Positions 1 to 9,229 of a stretch of 64,000 bases of DNA are shown one piece after another; position 1 is the stretch's first letter; each line of letters opens with the position of its first letter. The position numbers were made by a program, and so were the translations under genes. The DNA comes from Phycisphaerae bacterium (lineage in GTDB: Bacteria > Planctomycetota > Phycisphaerae > UBA1845 > Fen-1342): contig JAGNKU010000015.1 in the NCBI GenBank assembly GCA_017999985.1, forward strand, positions 1-64,000. Direction: 5' to 3'. The notes beneath the pieces were generated by a model, which worked only from the letters and a program-made list of their open reading frames with translations, was not told the DNA's origin and made no database searches.

Positions 1-1921
1 CGTTGGCCCAGATGGTGCCGCAGACGGTGAAGGGCGTGCCCAGCGTGTAGGGCAGGGTTTCGAAGGCGTACGGCGTCGAGTTGCAGCCGCCGTTCGGATC
101 CGGATCCTGGTCGCACGTGGAGTTCTCGAGATAGGAGCCGGCCGGACAGGGTGGCAACGTGCAGGGTTCGCACCCCGCGGTCGTCACGGTGACCTTGTAA
201 TCTTCCGCGCAGCGGATGCCGGAGAACGTCGCCGGCGCGACCACCGCGTAGTACGTGCCCGGAGGCACGCAGCGACTGGTCAGCGTGGTGAGCACACACT
301 TGGTGCCGGAGACCGGGGCGGCTACATCCCGCGAGCCGTCGCAGTCATTGGCGCCGGCCGGGCCTTCGCGGATCAGGAAGATGACCGGGTCGAACTCGGC
401 CTCGACGGCCACGCTGATGGTCACCGGCGAGGCGCCGCCGACCGTGAAGCGGTACCAGTCCATGTCACGCGTGTTGTCGAACGTCGCGACCTCGCCGTAG
501 ACGGTCGTGCCGATGGTGATCGGTGAGAAGAGCGGCGTATCGAGATTGCAGCCGCCGTTGAAGACGTCGGGCGCGCAATCATCGGGCTCGTTCTCGAGCA
601 CGGCGCCCGGCGGGACGACCACGGTGCAGCAGCCGCCGGTCGGCCACGGAGCGCAAGTGGTGCCGGGGCCGGCCCAGTAGGGGTCCCCGGCGCGGAGCGT
701 GTCGCAGATGATCGGCAGGGAGTTGGTGCTCAACAGCGTGACGAAGGCGTTGATGTCGCCGAAGGACGGGAAGGTGTTGTCCCCGTTGATGTCGCCGTTC
801 TGCGGATCGCAGCCGGGGTACGTCACGACCCAGACGGGGTTGTTCGATAGATACAGCACGAACGGGTTGATGTCCGCGAAGCTGACCTGCCCGTCGCAGT
901 TGAGGTCGCCGTAGCAGATCGGCGGAGCGGTCTGTTCGCACTCGGCGAAGATAACCTCCTGGCAGTTTCCGTCGTCGTAGCAGCAGGCCCCAAGCGCCAG
1001 ACCACACGCAGGGCTGAACTGCGAGCAGGTGCCATTCTGGATGAAGCGGCCGCCGATGGCTTCGCAGTACTGCAGGGAAGAGTTGTTCAGGCACTCGGCC
1101 GTACGGTCATCGCAGCAGGCGCCCACGATCTTCTCGCCGAAGCAGTACTCGAGGTCGCACTTGTCGGTGACCGCCGGGCCCGGGATGGTGCCGCCGACTT
1201 CGAACCACTGATAAAACTTGTTGTCGCCCTCGGGTGAGCCCTGCCACAGGTGGTAGCAGCCCGGGGTACCGTCGCCGCAGATCGAGAACCAGCCGGTCGT
1301 GAGGTTCACGGGGGTGGTCAGGACCGCGGTGAATTCCCAGAGGATCGCGGGGACCGTCGCAAAGGTCACGGTCTGGCCCGTGTCTACGGCTGCGGCGGTC
1401 AACACTTCCGTGTAGAACGGGGCGGCGGTATTCGGCGCACCGGCGTTGTCGGTGTAGAACCGGATGCGGAACAGGTGCTGCGGCTTGGTGCAGCCGTTCG
1501 TGGCGTCGTCCACGTACACACCGCGCCACGTAATGATGCCGACCGGCTTGTTGATCGTCACACCCGGCGGCGGGAAGTTCTCGCAGCGGACGCGCTGGCA
1601 CTGGGCTCCACTGCAGAACTGCAGGTCGGTGTAGAAATACCATTGGGTGCCGGCGCACCCACCGGCGTCCTGGCCGCAGAGCGATCCGGCGGGGCAGTCC
1701 TCGCCGGCGCGATCGGCCAGCACGCTGCCCTCGAGGAGGGGCACGCCCAGCGCGTCAATGTCGTCGGCCACGAAGCCGAGAGCGCCAGCGCCGGGCGTTG
1801 TGGACGGGTGCAGCGCGGCCGCGCCGGCCTCGGCCGCTTCGACGTTGCTGATCACGGCCTCTTGCCCCAGCGCCAAGCTGCTGGCCAAGAGCAAGGTACA
1901 CAATAGACCTAGCTTCTTCAT
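1..1921 (-). CDS. Secreted dockerin/PPC-repeat protein, tandem paralogue (3' end outside window)
   Basis: An open frame runs from an ATG at 1921 to the left window edge (640 codons, no stop). GGAGG lies 8-9 bp upstream. The product starts MKKLGLLCTLLLASSLALGQ, a good signal peptide. An N-terminal beta-rich domain is followed by Cys-rich GACC modules (about residues 265-320), then a dockerin-like pair of calcium loops ([17 protein letters not shown] and [19 protein letters not shown], about 335-395), then PPC-like repeats marked by NTRDMDWYRF and CVPPGTYYAVVAP. It is closely similar throughout to the next gene upstream (2336-5611), including the leader, so the two are a tandem duplication. It is probably an exported, surface or extracellular protein. 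Calcium-loop spacing fits known dockerin loops; the binding partner is unknown. Confidence 0.85.
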   Translation of the reverse strand, partial: MKKLGLLCTLLLASSLALGQEAVISNVEAAEAGAAALHPSTTPGAGALGFVADDIDALGVPLLEGSVLADRAGEDCPAGSLCGQDAGGCAGTQWYFYTDLQFCSGAQCQRVRCENFPPPGVTINKPVGIITWRGVYVDDATNGCTKPQHLFRIRFYTDNAGAPNTAAPFYTEVLTAAAVDTGQTVTFATVPAILWEFTAVLTTPVNLTTGWFSICGDGTPGCYHLWQGSPEGDNKFYQWFEVGGTIPGPAVTDKCDLEYCFGEKIVGACCDDRTAECLNNSSLQYCEAIGGRFIQNGTCSQFSPACGLALGACCYDDGNCQEVIFAECEQTAPPICYGDLNCDGQVSFADINPFVLYLSNNPVWVVTYPGCDPQNGDINGDNTFPSFGDINAFVTLLSTNSLPIICDTLRAGDPYWAGPGTTCAPWPTGGCCTVVVPPGAVLENEPDDCAPDVFNGGCNLDTPLFSPITIGTTVYGEVATFDNTRDMDWYRFTVGGASPVTISVAVEAEFDPVIFLIREGPAGANDCDGSRDVAAPVSGTKCVLTTLTSRCVPPGTYYAVVAPATFSGIRCAEDYKVTVTTAGCEPCTLPPCPAGSYLENSTCDQDPDPNGGCNSTPYAFETLPYTLGTPFTVCGTIWAN

Positions 1922-2109
1922 GACTGACTTGCCTCCTTCGATTTGGGTGCTCTCGACAGGGCGGCGTACAGATGCCGCCCTCAACTCCGGCCCGCCCGGA
2001 ACATTCCGTGCGCTGACATGAGCCAGAGTGCGAGCCGAGGCCCGCCTGAGCTGGTTTCCTCGCGGCCTGGGGAAGGTCGGTCTGGTAAGAAGTGTCCCCA
2101 GGACGCCTA

Positions 2110-2139
2110 AGTATACCACGGCAAGTCGTCGCGGGACAA
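2110..2139 (-). promoter_or_regulatory. Candidate promoter of the first paralogue, TTGTCC-18-TATACT
   Basis: On the minus strand TTGTCC (2134-2139) is followed after 18 bp by TATACT (2110-2115). Transcription would start near 2103, giving a leader of about 180 nt before the ATG at 1921. The same TATACT box and a GCGCCTTGTCC string occur upstream of the paralogue at 5803-5822, there with only 8 bp between them, so TTGTCC may be a binding site and not a -35 box. The rest of the 414-bp gap (1922-2335) holds no gene that I can support. Confidence 0.45.
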
Positions 2140-2335
2140 GGCGCGAGCACCCCCGGAGCTCCGAAAGCGGTCTTGGACAGGGCCGGCGGAGGCAGGCAGG
2201 CGTGGTTGTTGGAGCTCAAGGGCTCCCGGCGGGCCGCAGGTTACCACGGCCCACCGGGGGCCACTGTTTATCGGAATACGCGTTCAGCCGGATCGGTGGT
2301 GGCGGTACCGACCAACCGACGGCCGCTCCCGCGGA

Positions 2336-5300
2336 TTAATTCACGCAGGTCGAGACGATCTTCCAGCGGTTGTAACCTTTCGCACACGGGTAGTAGTCGG
2401 TCGTCAACGTCCCGAACTGGTCGACGATCGTGATGCGGCCGTAGACGGTCGTGCCCTGCGGGTAGGTCGTCGTGCTCGACATGATCATGTTCGGGCACTG
2501 CGTCGTCAGTCCGAGGGTCGTGATGGCGTCCATTCCGGCGACCGGGTTGCCGCCGAGGTAATCGGTGCAACTCGCATAGACCTCGACGTGCGCGATGAAC
2601 TCCGCCGTCACCGTCAGGCGGAAGCGTTTGGCGGTGGCGTTGGTTTGCGTGATCTGGAACCAGTCGGGGTCGAAGTAACCGAGACCGTCGATCTCCTTGG
2701 CGTACACCCGCCCGCAGTACGTGCCGCCGCACGCGAACGTCATGTAATGCGGGGCCGGCCCGTCGGGGTCGTCGCAACCGGCGTTGGTGTCATAGTCGGT
2801 TACGTCGTCGCACGGATCGTCCAGGTCGGTGCCGACGCATGAGAACGAGCATGGCGAGCAACTGCCATACTCGGTCAGCGCCAGGTAATAGTACTTGCCG
2901 ATCGGGGCCAGGCCGGTCGGATAGATCCGGAGCCAGTAAGTGCCGGCGGGGTAGCAGCGGACCGTGAAGATGCCGCTGTCGGTACAAGGAGGCACATCCG
3001 CGCCTTCGACCGGACCCGCGGCGCAATTGTTCGCCGGCCAGATTTCCCAGGTCGCGGCGAAGTCGGCGTACAGGTAGACCTTGAAGCGCTGCGACGTGGC
3101 CACTGTGAACTGGTACCAGTCGTAGTCCTTCTTCAGGTCCTCACCCTCGAACCAGGTTCCGGACTGGCTGACCCATCCGTTGGCGGAGCCGAAGCCGAGC
3201 GTCAGGCGCGGCCCCGGCGGGCTGGCGGCATCGCAGCCGCTGTTGTAGGTGTCGTTGTATCCCGGGCCGAGGGCCTCAGCCGCCTCGGCGAAGCCGTGCG
3301 GCTTGGTGCTTGGGTCGCACGTGACCAGGCTCACATTGAACGTGATCTGATAGTCGGTGCCCAGGTCCACCGTGCCCATCGGGCAGGGATAGGCATACCA
3401 GACCGGCCCGTCGGCGTCCTCCGGCATGACCAGGAACCAGTACGTGCCGGGCTGATAGTACAGCGTGGCATCCCAGGTTCCGTGCACGCACGGCGTGTAC
3501 AGAGTGTCGGTCCAGATGTACGTGTCATCGCAGCTCGGCGGCGGGCCGAAGTTACCGCCGCCCAGGTCGTCAAACAGCATGGTCGCGCGGATGGGGATCT
3601 CGGTATCCACTTCCCACGTGACCTGTGCCTGCGAGGTCAGGTTGAGCGAGTACCAGTCCAGATCGCGCGTGCCGTCCACCGACCACAGGCTGCCGCACAC
3701 GGTGAACGGCGTATCGGGCTCGTAGGCCAGGGGCTCGAAGAGCGACGGCGTCTCATTGCAGCCGCCGTTCGTGTCGGTGACCGTGGTGTCCTCGTTGCAC
3801 ACGCCGGGCGTGCCGAAGACCGTGCCTTCGACATACGCCCCGGCCGGGCAGGCGGGCAGCGTGCAGGGCTCGCACGGCGCGGTGTTCACCGTGACCTTGT
3901 AGTCGGAGTAGCAGCGCACGCCCTCGAACGTCGCGGGTGCGACAATCGCGTAGTACGTGCCGGCCGGCAGGCACCGGCTGACCAGTTGCGCCTGGACACA
4001 GCGGGTGCCGGCGAGCGGCACGGCCACGCTGCGTGATCCGGTGCAGTCGCCCAGGCCGCCGGGGCCCTCGCGCCGCAGGAACAGGACCGGATCGAACTCC
4101 GCCTCGGCGGTGATCGTGATGGTGGCCGGCGTGGAGATCGCGAACCGGTACCAGTCCATGTCACGGGTGTTGTCGAACGTACCGGATTCGCCGTAGACGG
4201 TTTGGCCAACGGTAATCGGCGAGAACAGCGGCAGGGTCAGATTGCAACCGCCGTTGAAGACGTCGTCGGCGCAGTCTTCGGGTTCGTTCTCGAGCACCGC
4301 GCCGGGCGGCACGGGGACGGTGCAGCACGGGCCGGTGGGGAACGCGTCGCAGGTGGTGCCCCAGCCTGCCCAGTAGTCGCCGGTCACGCGCGCCTGCGAG
4401 CAGATGATCGGCAGTGAGTTTGTGCTCAGCAGCGTGACGAAGGCGTTGATGTCGCCGAAGGATGGGAAGCTGTTGTCCCCGTTGATATCGCCGTTCTCCG
4501 GATCGCAGCCGGCATAGGTCGTGAGCCACACGTTGTAGTTGGACAGATAGAGCACGAACGGGTTGATGTCCGCGAAGCTGACCTGGCCGTCGCAGTTCAG
4601 GTCGCCGTAGCAGGGCGGCTGCGGGCCCGTGCCTTCGCAGTCGGCGAAGGTCGTCAGCGCGCAGTTGCCGTCGTCGCTGCAGCAGGCGCCGAGTGCCTGG
4701 CCGCACGGCGGTGTGAGCTGGCCGCAGGTGCCCTGGTACAGGAAGCGGCCGCCGATGGCATTGCAGTAGAACTCGTTCGAGTTGTTGAGGCACTCGGGGA
4801 TGCGGTCGTCGCAGCAGGCGCCGACCTTCAGCTCGCCCATGCAGTACTGGATGTCGGGCGTCTGCAGGGAGCCGGCGGTCGGAGCATTCTCCCAGTAGCG
4901 CCAACAGTTGCCGTCGCCTTCGTCGGACGGGCCGAGCAGCAGATAGCACTGTCCGCCGGGCGCAATGGATGCGACCGAGAACCAGCCGCTCGCGAGCGTG
5001 CACGGCGGGTTGAGGACGACGGTGAACTCGTACTCGTCGGCGAGGACGTTGCCGCCGAAGTTGAGCTGGCCAAAGTGCGTGGCCTGGATCGGTACGAGGT
5101 TCGTGTAGGTGCACACGGGGCTGGTGACGTTGGGGGCCCCGCCGACGTTGGCGTAGAACTTGACCTCGAACAGGTGCGGCTTGGTGCAGCCGTCACTGGT
5201 GCTGTCATTGAGGTAGGTGCCATGCCAGCTCAGGATGCCGACGGGTGTCGTGAGCGGGGCCTGGCCCGGCGGGGGAAAACTCTCGCAGATGATGCGGCCG

Positions 5301-5611
5301 GATCCGTACTGGTTGATCAGGGTACGATCGCTGTATTGCCAGGTGTTGGCGGCGGTCGCGCGGTTCTGGCCGCACAGCGAGCCGGCCGGACACTCGTCCC
5401 CGGCCCGCGCGCGGGCGTCGTAAGCGACCGGCCCGGCCGGCGGGATCACGGCGTCGTCGGATTGCCCATAGACACGAGGCGCGCTGGTCTGGTCCGTGGT
5501 GGCGGTGGCGGCGTGGGGGCTCGTGAGGCCGCGGTCGCTCCGCGCCGGTTCCTGCGCCAAAGCCACGGTCGCCACGAGGACCAAACTACACAATAATCCT
5601 AGCTTTCTCAT
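2336..5611 (-). CDS. Secreted dockerin/PPC-repeat protein, 1091 aa
   Basis: Start ATG at 5611 is chosen because it begins a signal peptide (MRKLGLLCSLVLVATVALA) and has GGAGG about 8 bp upstream; the open frame itself extends 115 codons further. Order of parts: signal peptide 1-19, beta-rich N-terminal domain to about 260, Cys-rich GACC modules about 265-320, dockerin-like calcium loops about 333-400 ([17 protein letters not shown]), then four PPC-like repeats from about 440 to the end, each with an (N/D)GGC or similar opening and a DWY/DWF core (MDWYRF, LDWYSL, YDWYQF, PDWFQI). The dockerin module is internal here, not C-terminal as usual. The role is probably adhesion or display outside the cell. 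No catalytic domain is recognised. It is paralogous to the gene at 1-1921. Confidence 0.85.
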   Translation of the reverse strand: MRKLGLLCSLVLVATVALAQEPARSDRGLTSPHAATATTDQTSAPRVYGQSDDAVIPPAGPVAYDARARAGDECPAGSLCGQNRATAANTWQYSDRTLINQYGSGRIICESFPPPGQAPLTTPVGILSWHGTYLNDSTSDGCTKPHLFEVKFYANVGGAPNVTSPVCTYTNLVPIQATHFGQLNFGGNVLADEYEFTVVLNPPCTLASGWFSVASIAPGGQCYLLLGPSDEGDGNCWRYWENAPTAGSLQTPDIQYCMGELKVGACCDDRIPECLNNSNEFYCNAIGGRFLYQGTCGQLTPPCGQALGACCSDDGNCALTTFADCEGTGPQPPCYGDLNCDGQVSFADINPFVLYLSNYNVWLTTYAGCDPENGDINGDNSFPSFGDINAFVTLLSTNSLPIICSQARVTGDYWAGWGTTCDAFPTGPCCTVPVPPGAVLENEPEDCADDVFNGGCNLTLPLFSPITVGQTVYGESGTFDNTRDMDWYRFAISTPATITITAEAEFDPVLFLRREGPGGLGDCTGSRSVAVPLAGTRCVQAQLVSRCLPAGTYYAIVAPATFEGVRCYSDYKVTVNTAPCEPCTLPACPAGAYVEGTVFGTPGVCNEDTTVTDTNGGCNETPSLFEPLAYEPDTPFTVCGSLWSVDGTRDLDWYSLNLTSQAQVTWEVDTEIPIRATMLFDDLGGGNFGPPPSCDDTYIWTDTLYTPCVHGTWDATLYYQPGTYWFLVMPEDADGPVWYAYPCPMGTVDLGTDYQITFNVSLVTCDPSTKPHGFAEAAEALGPGYNDTYNSGCDAASPPGPRLTLGFGSANGWVSQSGTWFEGEDLKKDYDWYQFTVATSQRFKVYLYADFAATWEIWPANNCAAGPVEGADVPPCTDSGIFTVRCYPAGTYWLRIYPTGLAPIGKYYYLALTEYGSCSPCSFSCVGTDLDDPCDDVTDYDTNAGCDDPDGPAPHYMTFACGGTYCGRVYAKEIDGLGYFDPDWFQITQTNATAKRFRLTVTAEFIAHVEVYASCTDYLGGNPVAGMDAITTLGLTTQCPNMIMSSTTTYPQGTTVYGRITIVDQFGTLTTDYYPCAKGYNRWKIVSTCVN

Positions 5612-5802
5612 GCTGTTCTGCCTCCTTCGACTGGGCCGCCCGTGGAATGGCGGTTCCCGTTTTGCGCGCGCAACCCCAGCCGGCCCGGGACAATTCGGGC
5701 ACAACGAAAGACCGGAACCGCGAGCGCGAGCTCGCCGATGCAAGAGACCCCGGGGTCTGGCAGGACCGCTGGCAGCGGGGGAATGCCCCCGGGCATCACG
5801 TA

Positions 5803-5822
5803 AGTATATCGCTGCCGGACAA
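5803..5822 (-). promoter_or_regulatory. Candidate -10 box and shared upstream motif of the second paralogue
   Basis: TATACT on the minus strand (5803-5808) lies about 190 bp upstream of the ATG at 5611, matching the leader length of the tandem paralogue. The string GCGCCTTGTCC upstream (TTGTCC at 5817-5822) is also shared, but the spacing to TATACT is 8 bp instead of 18 bp. The -10 assignment is plausible; the role of the TTGTCC string is uncertain. Confidence 0.4.
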
Positions 5823-5885
5823 GGCGCAGAAAGGCCCCGAATTGTCTGTTTTTGTAGGCGGAATTGCAGCCCTGCAGCGCGCGTC

Positions 5886-7406
5886 CTACTCGGTGACAGC
5901 GCGCAGCGGCAGGGTGGTCGTGCGGGGCGGTGCGACGACCGACTCGATACGCCCAAAGAGGGTCAGGGCCGAGACCGCCAGCACGCGCACGTTGACGAGC
6001 GCGCCGATGTGCGCGGCGTCGCCGGCGAAGACCGCAATCAGATCCTGCGGCGTGCGTCCGACGAGCTGATCGCTGCCCGCAAGGGCGGCTTCGCTGCCGC
6101 GGGCCTGCTCGGAATCGGGCAACGGATTAGCGTGGTCATCGCCGCCGCGGGGCCGGCGGGCCATCTTGCTGTAGCCCTCGACGAGCACTTCGACGGTCTG
6201 GCCGATCAGGGCTTGCTTGTGCCGGAGACTGACCGCGCTCTGCACCTCGAGAAGCTCATTGTTGCGCCGGGCCTTGACGTCGACGGGCACAGCGTCGACC
6301 TGGCTGCGGTCGGCGGCGGTGCCGGGGCGCGGGGAGTACTTGAACACGAAAATGCTCTTGTACTCGACCCGCCGCACGAGCGCGATGGTGGCCTGGAAGT
6401 CGGACTCGGTCTCGCCGGGGAAGCCGACGATGAAGTCGCCGGCGAGCGCGATGTGGGGGACGTATTCGCGCGCCCGGTCCATCAGCCGGAGGTATTCGGC
6501 CGTGGTGTAGCCGCGCTTCATGGCCTTGAGGATCCGGTCCGATCCGCTCTGGGCCGGGATGTGGAGGTAGGGGCAGATCCGGGGGCAGTCGCGCATGGCA
6601 CGGAAGATGTCGTCATCCCAGTCGGCGGGGAAGCTGGTGACGAAGCGGAGGCGGTCAAGACCGGGCAGGTCGTGAACGCGCCGGAGGAGTTCGGCGAAGT
6701 GGATGGGGCGGCCGTTTTCCTGGTGCACGTACGAATTCACAGTTTGCCCGAGAAGGGTGATCTCGCGGCAGCCGCGCTCGATCAGGGTCTGAGCCTCGGC
6801 GACGATGTTGGCGGCGGGGCGGCTGCGCTCCGGGCCACGCGTGAAGGGCACGACGCAGTAGGTGCAGAACTTGTCGCAGCCGCGCTGGACGCGGACGTAC
6901 GCCTGCCAGGGTGTCTGCCCGGCGCCCGGGCCACGGGCGAGGTCGAGGGCCTCCAGGCTGTCGTCCTCTAGGGCCCGCGCCAAGACGTCGGTGCGCCGGG
7001 ACTGCGAGCCGGCCAGAGCGGCGACGCGGGCGTGGCCGTCCCAGACCTCGCGGAGCAGGTCGGGCAGGCGGTGGAGCTCGCCGGGGCCGCAGAGCAGGTC
7101 GAGGTGCGGGACGCTGACGAAGAGCGCCTGCTTCTGCCGCTCCGCCATGCAGCCGATAACGCCCACGACGGTCTCGGGCCGGCGGCGTTTGAGGCTCTTA
7201 AGCCGGCCCAGACGGGAGAGGACCTTGTCCTCCGCGTGTTGTCGGACGCTGCAGGTGTTGAAGAGGACCACGTCGGCCTCAGAGGCGGAGGCGACGGGGC
7301 GCAGGCCGAGCGCGCGGAGCTGCCCCGCCACGAGTTCGCTGTCCAGGACGTTCATCTGGCAGCCGAAGGTTTCGAGGTAGTACGTGGCGGGTCGGGGGTC
7401 GGGCAC
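5886..7406 (-). CDS. miaB: tRNA-2-methylthio-N6-isopentenyladenosine methylthiotransferase MiaB
   Basis: A radical-SAM methylthiotransferase of 506 aa that adds a methylthio group to i6A37 of tRNAs. The N-terminal UPF0004 domain has its three cluster cysteines C16 (TFGCQMN), C52 (NTCSVR) and C86 (GVIGCMAE). The radical SAM motif is CDKFCTYC with C177, C181 and C184, followed by VPFTRGPERSR. The TRAM domain at the C-terminus (GQTVEVLVEG ... QLVGRTPQDLIAVF) carries an insertion of about 30 polar residues. The start is a GTG at 7406, inside the 3' end of the upstream gene (55-bp overlap), which suggests translational coupling. The MiaB assignment over MtaB or RimO rests on the overall pattern and is fairly sure. 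Confidence 0.93.
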   Translation of the reverse strand: MPDPRPATYYLETFGCQMNVLDSELVAGQLRALGLRPVASASEADVVLFNTCSVRQHAEDKVLSRLGRLKSLKRRRPETVVGVIGCMAERQKQALFVSVPHLDLLCGPGELHRLPDLLREVWDGHARVAALAGSQSRRTDVLARALEDDSLEALDLARGPGAGQTPWQAYVRVQRGCDKFCTYCVVPFTRGPERSRPAANIVAEAQTLIERGCREITLLGQTVNSYVHQENGRPIHFAELLRRVHDLPGLDRLRFVTSFPADWDDDIFRAMRDCPRICPYLHIPAQSGSDRILKAMKRGYTTAEYLRLMDRAREYVPHIALAGDFIVGFPGETESDFQATIALVRRVEYKSIFVFKYSPRPGTAADRSQVDAVPVDVKARRNNELLEVQSAVSLRHKQALIGQTVEVLVEGYSKMARRPRGGDDHANPLPDSEQARGSEAALAGSDQLVGRTPQDLIAVFAGDAAHIGALVNVRVLAVSALTLFGRIESVVAPPRTTTLPLRAVTE

Positions 7407-8509
7407 GGGTCAGGTTCCAGTTGGGCTAGTGCGGCTTGGGCCAGGCCGCGCACATCGTCAGGTACATCCGGGCGCCGCAACAGCTCCGCATACACCTCGC
7501 GGGCCGCATCGGCGCGTCCCAGGCGCTCGAGCGCCATTCCCGCATAGTATAGGGCCCGCGCCCGCACCAGGGGGTCGGGGTCGTGTTCGGCGAGGCTGAG
7601 CAGACCGGACGCCGCCTCAGCGGGTTGGCCCTGCGCGGCGAGGCAGCGCCCGCGGAGGAGCTGCCAGGGACCGTCGGCCCCCCGCAAGACGTACGGGAGG
7701 GCGCGCTCGATCAGGCGGGCGGCGCGTGGCGCGTCGCTGGCGTCAAACGCGGCTTGGGCGGCACGGAGCACCACCGAATCGGACCCGAGCTGCGGTGGCG
7801 GTTCGGCCGGCGGCGCCGCGCCGGGCTCGGTCGCGGCGGGCGGCAGAATGCCCAGGGTCCGTGGCCGGGTGGGCTGGGTGCCGGCGGGCTGGGGAGCGTG
7901 GCGGGTCGGGGGCAGGAGGCCGGGAGGAAGCGGGTCCGCCTCGTCACAGAGCAGGAGTTCCAGCAACAGGGTCCGCAAGGCGGTGGTGACCGGCGCCGGC
8001 TGGTGTACCCGCAGGGCTGCCTCGATCTTGTCGCGGGCCCGACGGTTGGCGTCGGAGCCCGGCTCGGCGGGCATCGGAGGCGGCGCGGACGGGGGACCGT
8101 CGGTCAGCAGGCCGATATACACGGCGATGGCGTGGTCGTAGCGGTCGGTTCGCCCGGTCGCGGCCAGGAGGCGAAGGCGTATGAGGGCACGGAGCCAGGG
8201 CTGTTCGGCTTGGACGAGGGCTTGCTCGTAGCGCGGCAGGGCGGCGGACCAGTCGCCGCCGGCGACGGCCTGTTCGGCGGCATTGAGGTCCGGCTGTCCG
8301 TCGATGGCGAACCACTCGACCTGGCCGAGGGGCTTGCGGAGCACCTGCCCCGAGACCCCGCGGAAGACGAGGCGTTCGCCGCGAAAATCCATGATTGAGA
8401 CGTTGCGGAACGGAGGCTTGCCGATAAGCTGCACGGTGTCGGCGGGCGCGAGGCGCGACGCGGCCGCGAGTAGCAACAAAATTGATTCTGTCAGATGCCG
8501 GACACTCAC
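7352..8509 (-). CDS. Exported TPR-like protein upstream of miaB
   Basis: 385 aa from a GTG at 8509; the frame is open up to 8584. The GTG start gives a short basic N-terminus and a hydrophobic stretch (LTESILLLLAAASRLAPA), a likely signal peptide. A beta-rich segment (residues about 25-75) mentions no known motif, then helical repeats resembling TPRs (AEQAVAGGDWSAALPRYEQA; AQAAFDASDAPRAARLIERA; ALYYAGMALERLGRADAARE) are split by a Pro-rich linker. No Shine-Dalgarno sequence precedes the GTG, and TATACT lies 6 bp upstream. It overlaps miaB and is probably co-transcribed with it. Function unknown; likely periplasmic scaffold. Confidence 0.72.
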   Translation of the reverse strand: MSVRHLTESILLLLAAASRLAPADTVQLIGKPPFRNVSIMDFRGERLVFRGVSGQVLRKPLGQVEWFAIDGQPDLNAAEQAVAGGDWSAALPRYEQALVQAEQPWLRALIRLRLLAATGRTDRYDHAIAVYIGLLTDGPPSAPPPMPAEPGSDANRRARDKIEAALRVHQPAPVTTALRTLLLELLLCDEADPLPPGLLPPTRHAPQPAGTQPTRPRTLGILPPAATEPGAAPPAEPPPQLGSDSVVLRAAQAAFDASDAPRAARLIERALPYVLRGADGPWQLLRGRCLAAQGQPAEAASGLLSLAEHDPDPLVRARALYYAGMALERLGRADAAREVYAELLRRPDVPDDVRGLAQAALAQLEPDPCPTPDPPRTTSKPSAAR

Positions 8510-8515
8510 ACCGAT

Positions 8516-8521
8516 AGTATA
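8516..8521 (-). promoter_or_regulatory. TATACT -10 box 6 bp upstream of a GTG start (leaderless)
   Basis: Minus-strand TATACT ends 6 bp before the GTG at 8509, so transcription would begin at or next to the start codon. No purine-rich ribosome binding site is present and no -35 match is visible at 16-18 bp. Confidence 0.45.
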
Positions 8522-8652
8522 TTTCAGTAGGGGGCGTCGGTGGTTCCGCGATTGCGGAAAAGGCGGCCCCCCAGGTGGTTGCATCCGCCGGCGTCAGGCG
8601 GTAAAAATTGCGCTCGGCACGGACGCCGATGTTGCCGAGCGAGGGAAGGCTC

Positions 8653-9114
8653 ATGAGTGCCGACAAGCGAAACACGTCTGTCGTAATCGCGTTGATCGCA
8701 TCGATGACCGTCGGGGCCGTCGTGCTGCGCGCGCTTGAGCCGGGCCAGTTGAACTTCGAAGGCAGCGCGTTGCTGATGGCGGAGCGCGGGACGCGCGTCG
8801 ACGAAGTGCAGATCGAGTACGTCGCGCCTGGCGACGAGGGCAAGTCGCCGGCGGTCGGCACGGACGAGAGCCTGTGGCAGATCGACGCCAACGGCGTGGT
8901 CTACCCGGAGCCGCTGCAGAGCCGTGTGCGCCTGGTGGTCAAGGGCGAGTCGGCGGCGAGCGGCCCGGGCAAGGAGCAGAAGAAGAAGATCATCTCGGTG
9001 CTGGGCAGCATCAGCCAGGCGAGCAATGTGGACGTGGTGCCGGTCCGGCTGCTGGCCGACTCGCAGGCGGGGGAGCTGCGCGAGCTTCTGGAGCGCAAGG
9101 GGATCATCCGGTAG
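8653..9114 (+). CDS. Small membrane-anchored protein of unknown function
   Basis: 153 aa from the ATG at 8653, which follows GAGGGAAGG and begins MSADKRNTSVVIALIASMTV, one transmembrane segment (about residues 9-25). The frame is open from 8608 but the upstream part has no initiation signal. The remainder is soluble, with a charged segment (GPGKEQKKKI) and a helical C-terminus (QAGELRELLERKGIIR). No domain is recognised. It is divergent from the TPR gene and precedes the kinase by 115 bp. Confidence 0.7.
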   Translation: MSADKRNTSVVIALIASMTVGAVVLRALEPGQLNFEGSALLMAERGTRVDEVQIEYVAPGDEGKSPAVGTDESLWQIDANGVVYPEPLQSRVRLVVKGESAASGPGKEQKKKIISVLGSISQASNVDVVPVRLLADSQAGELRELLERKGIIR

Positions 9115-9215
9115 AGTATCGCGAGCGGAGTGCTGGCTCTGCGGTGACGGACCCGGGGCGCGCCGGGTGCCGGCAGGTGTGCTGGGCGCGCCTGAGACAC
9201 ATCGCGTTCCGCCGA

Positions 9216-9221
9216 TATAGT
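9216..9221 (+). promoter_or_regulatory. TATAGT -10 box 8 bp upstream of the kinase ATG
   Basis: TATAGT is followed by 8 bp and the ATG at 9230. A GGAG string lies only 2 bp from the ATG, too close for normal Shine-Dalgarno use. This fits a leaderless or near-leaderless transcript. Confidence 0.45.
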
Positions 9222-9229
9222 CTGGAGCG

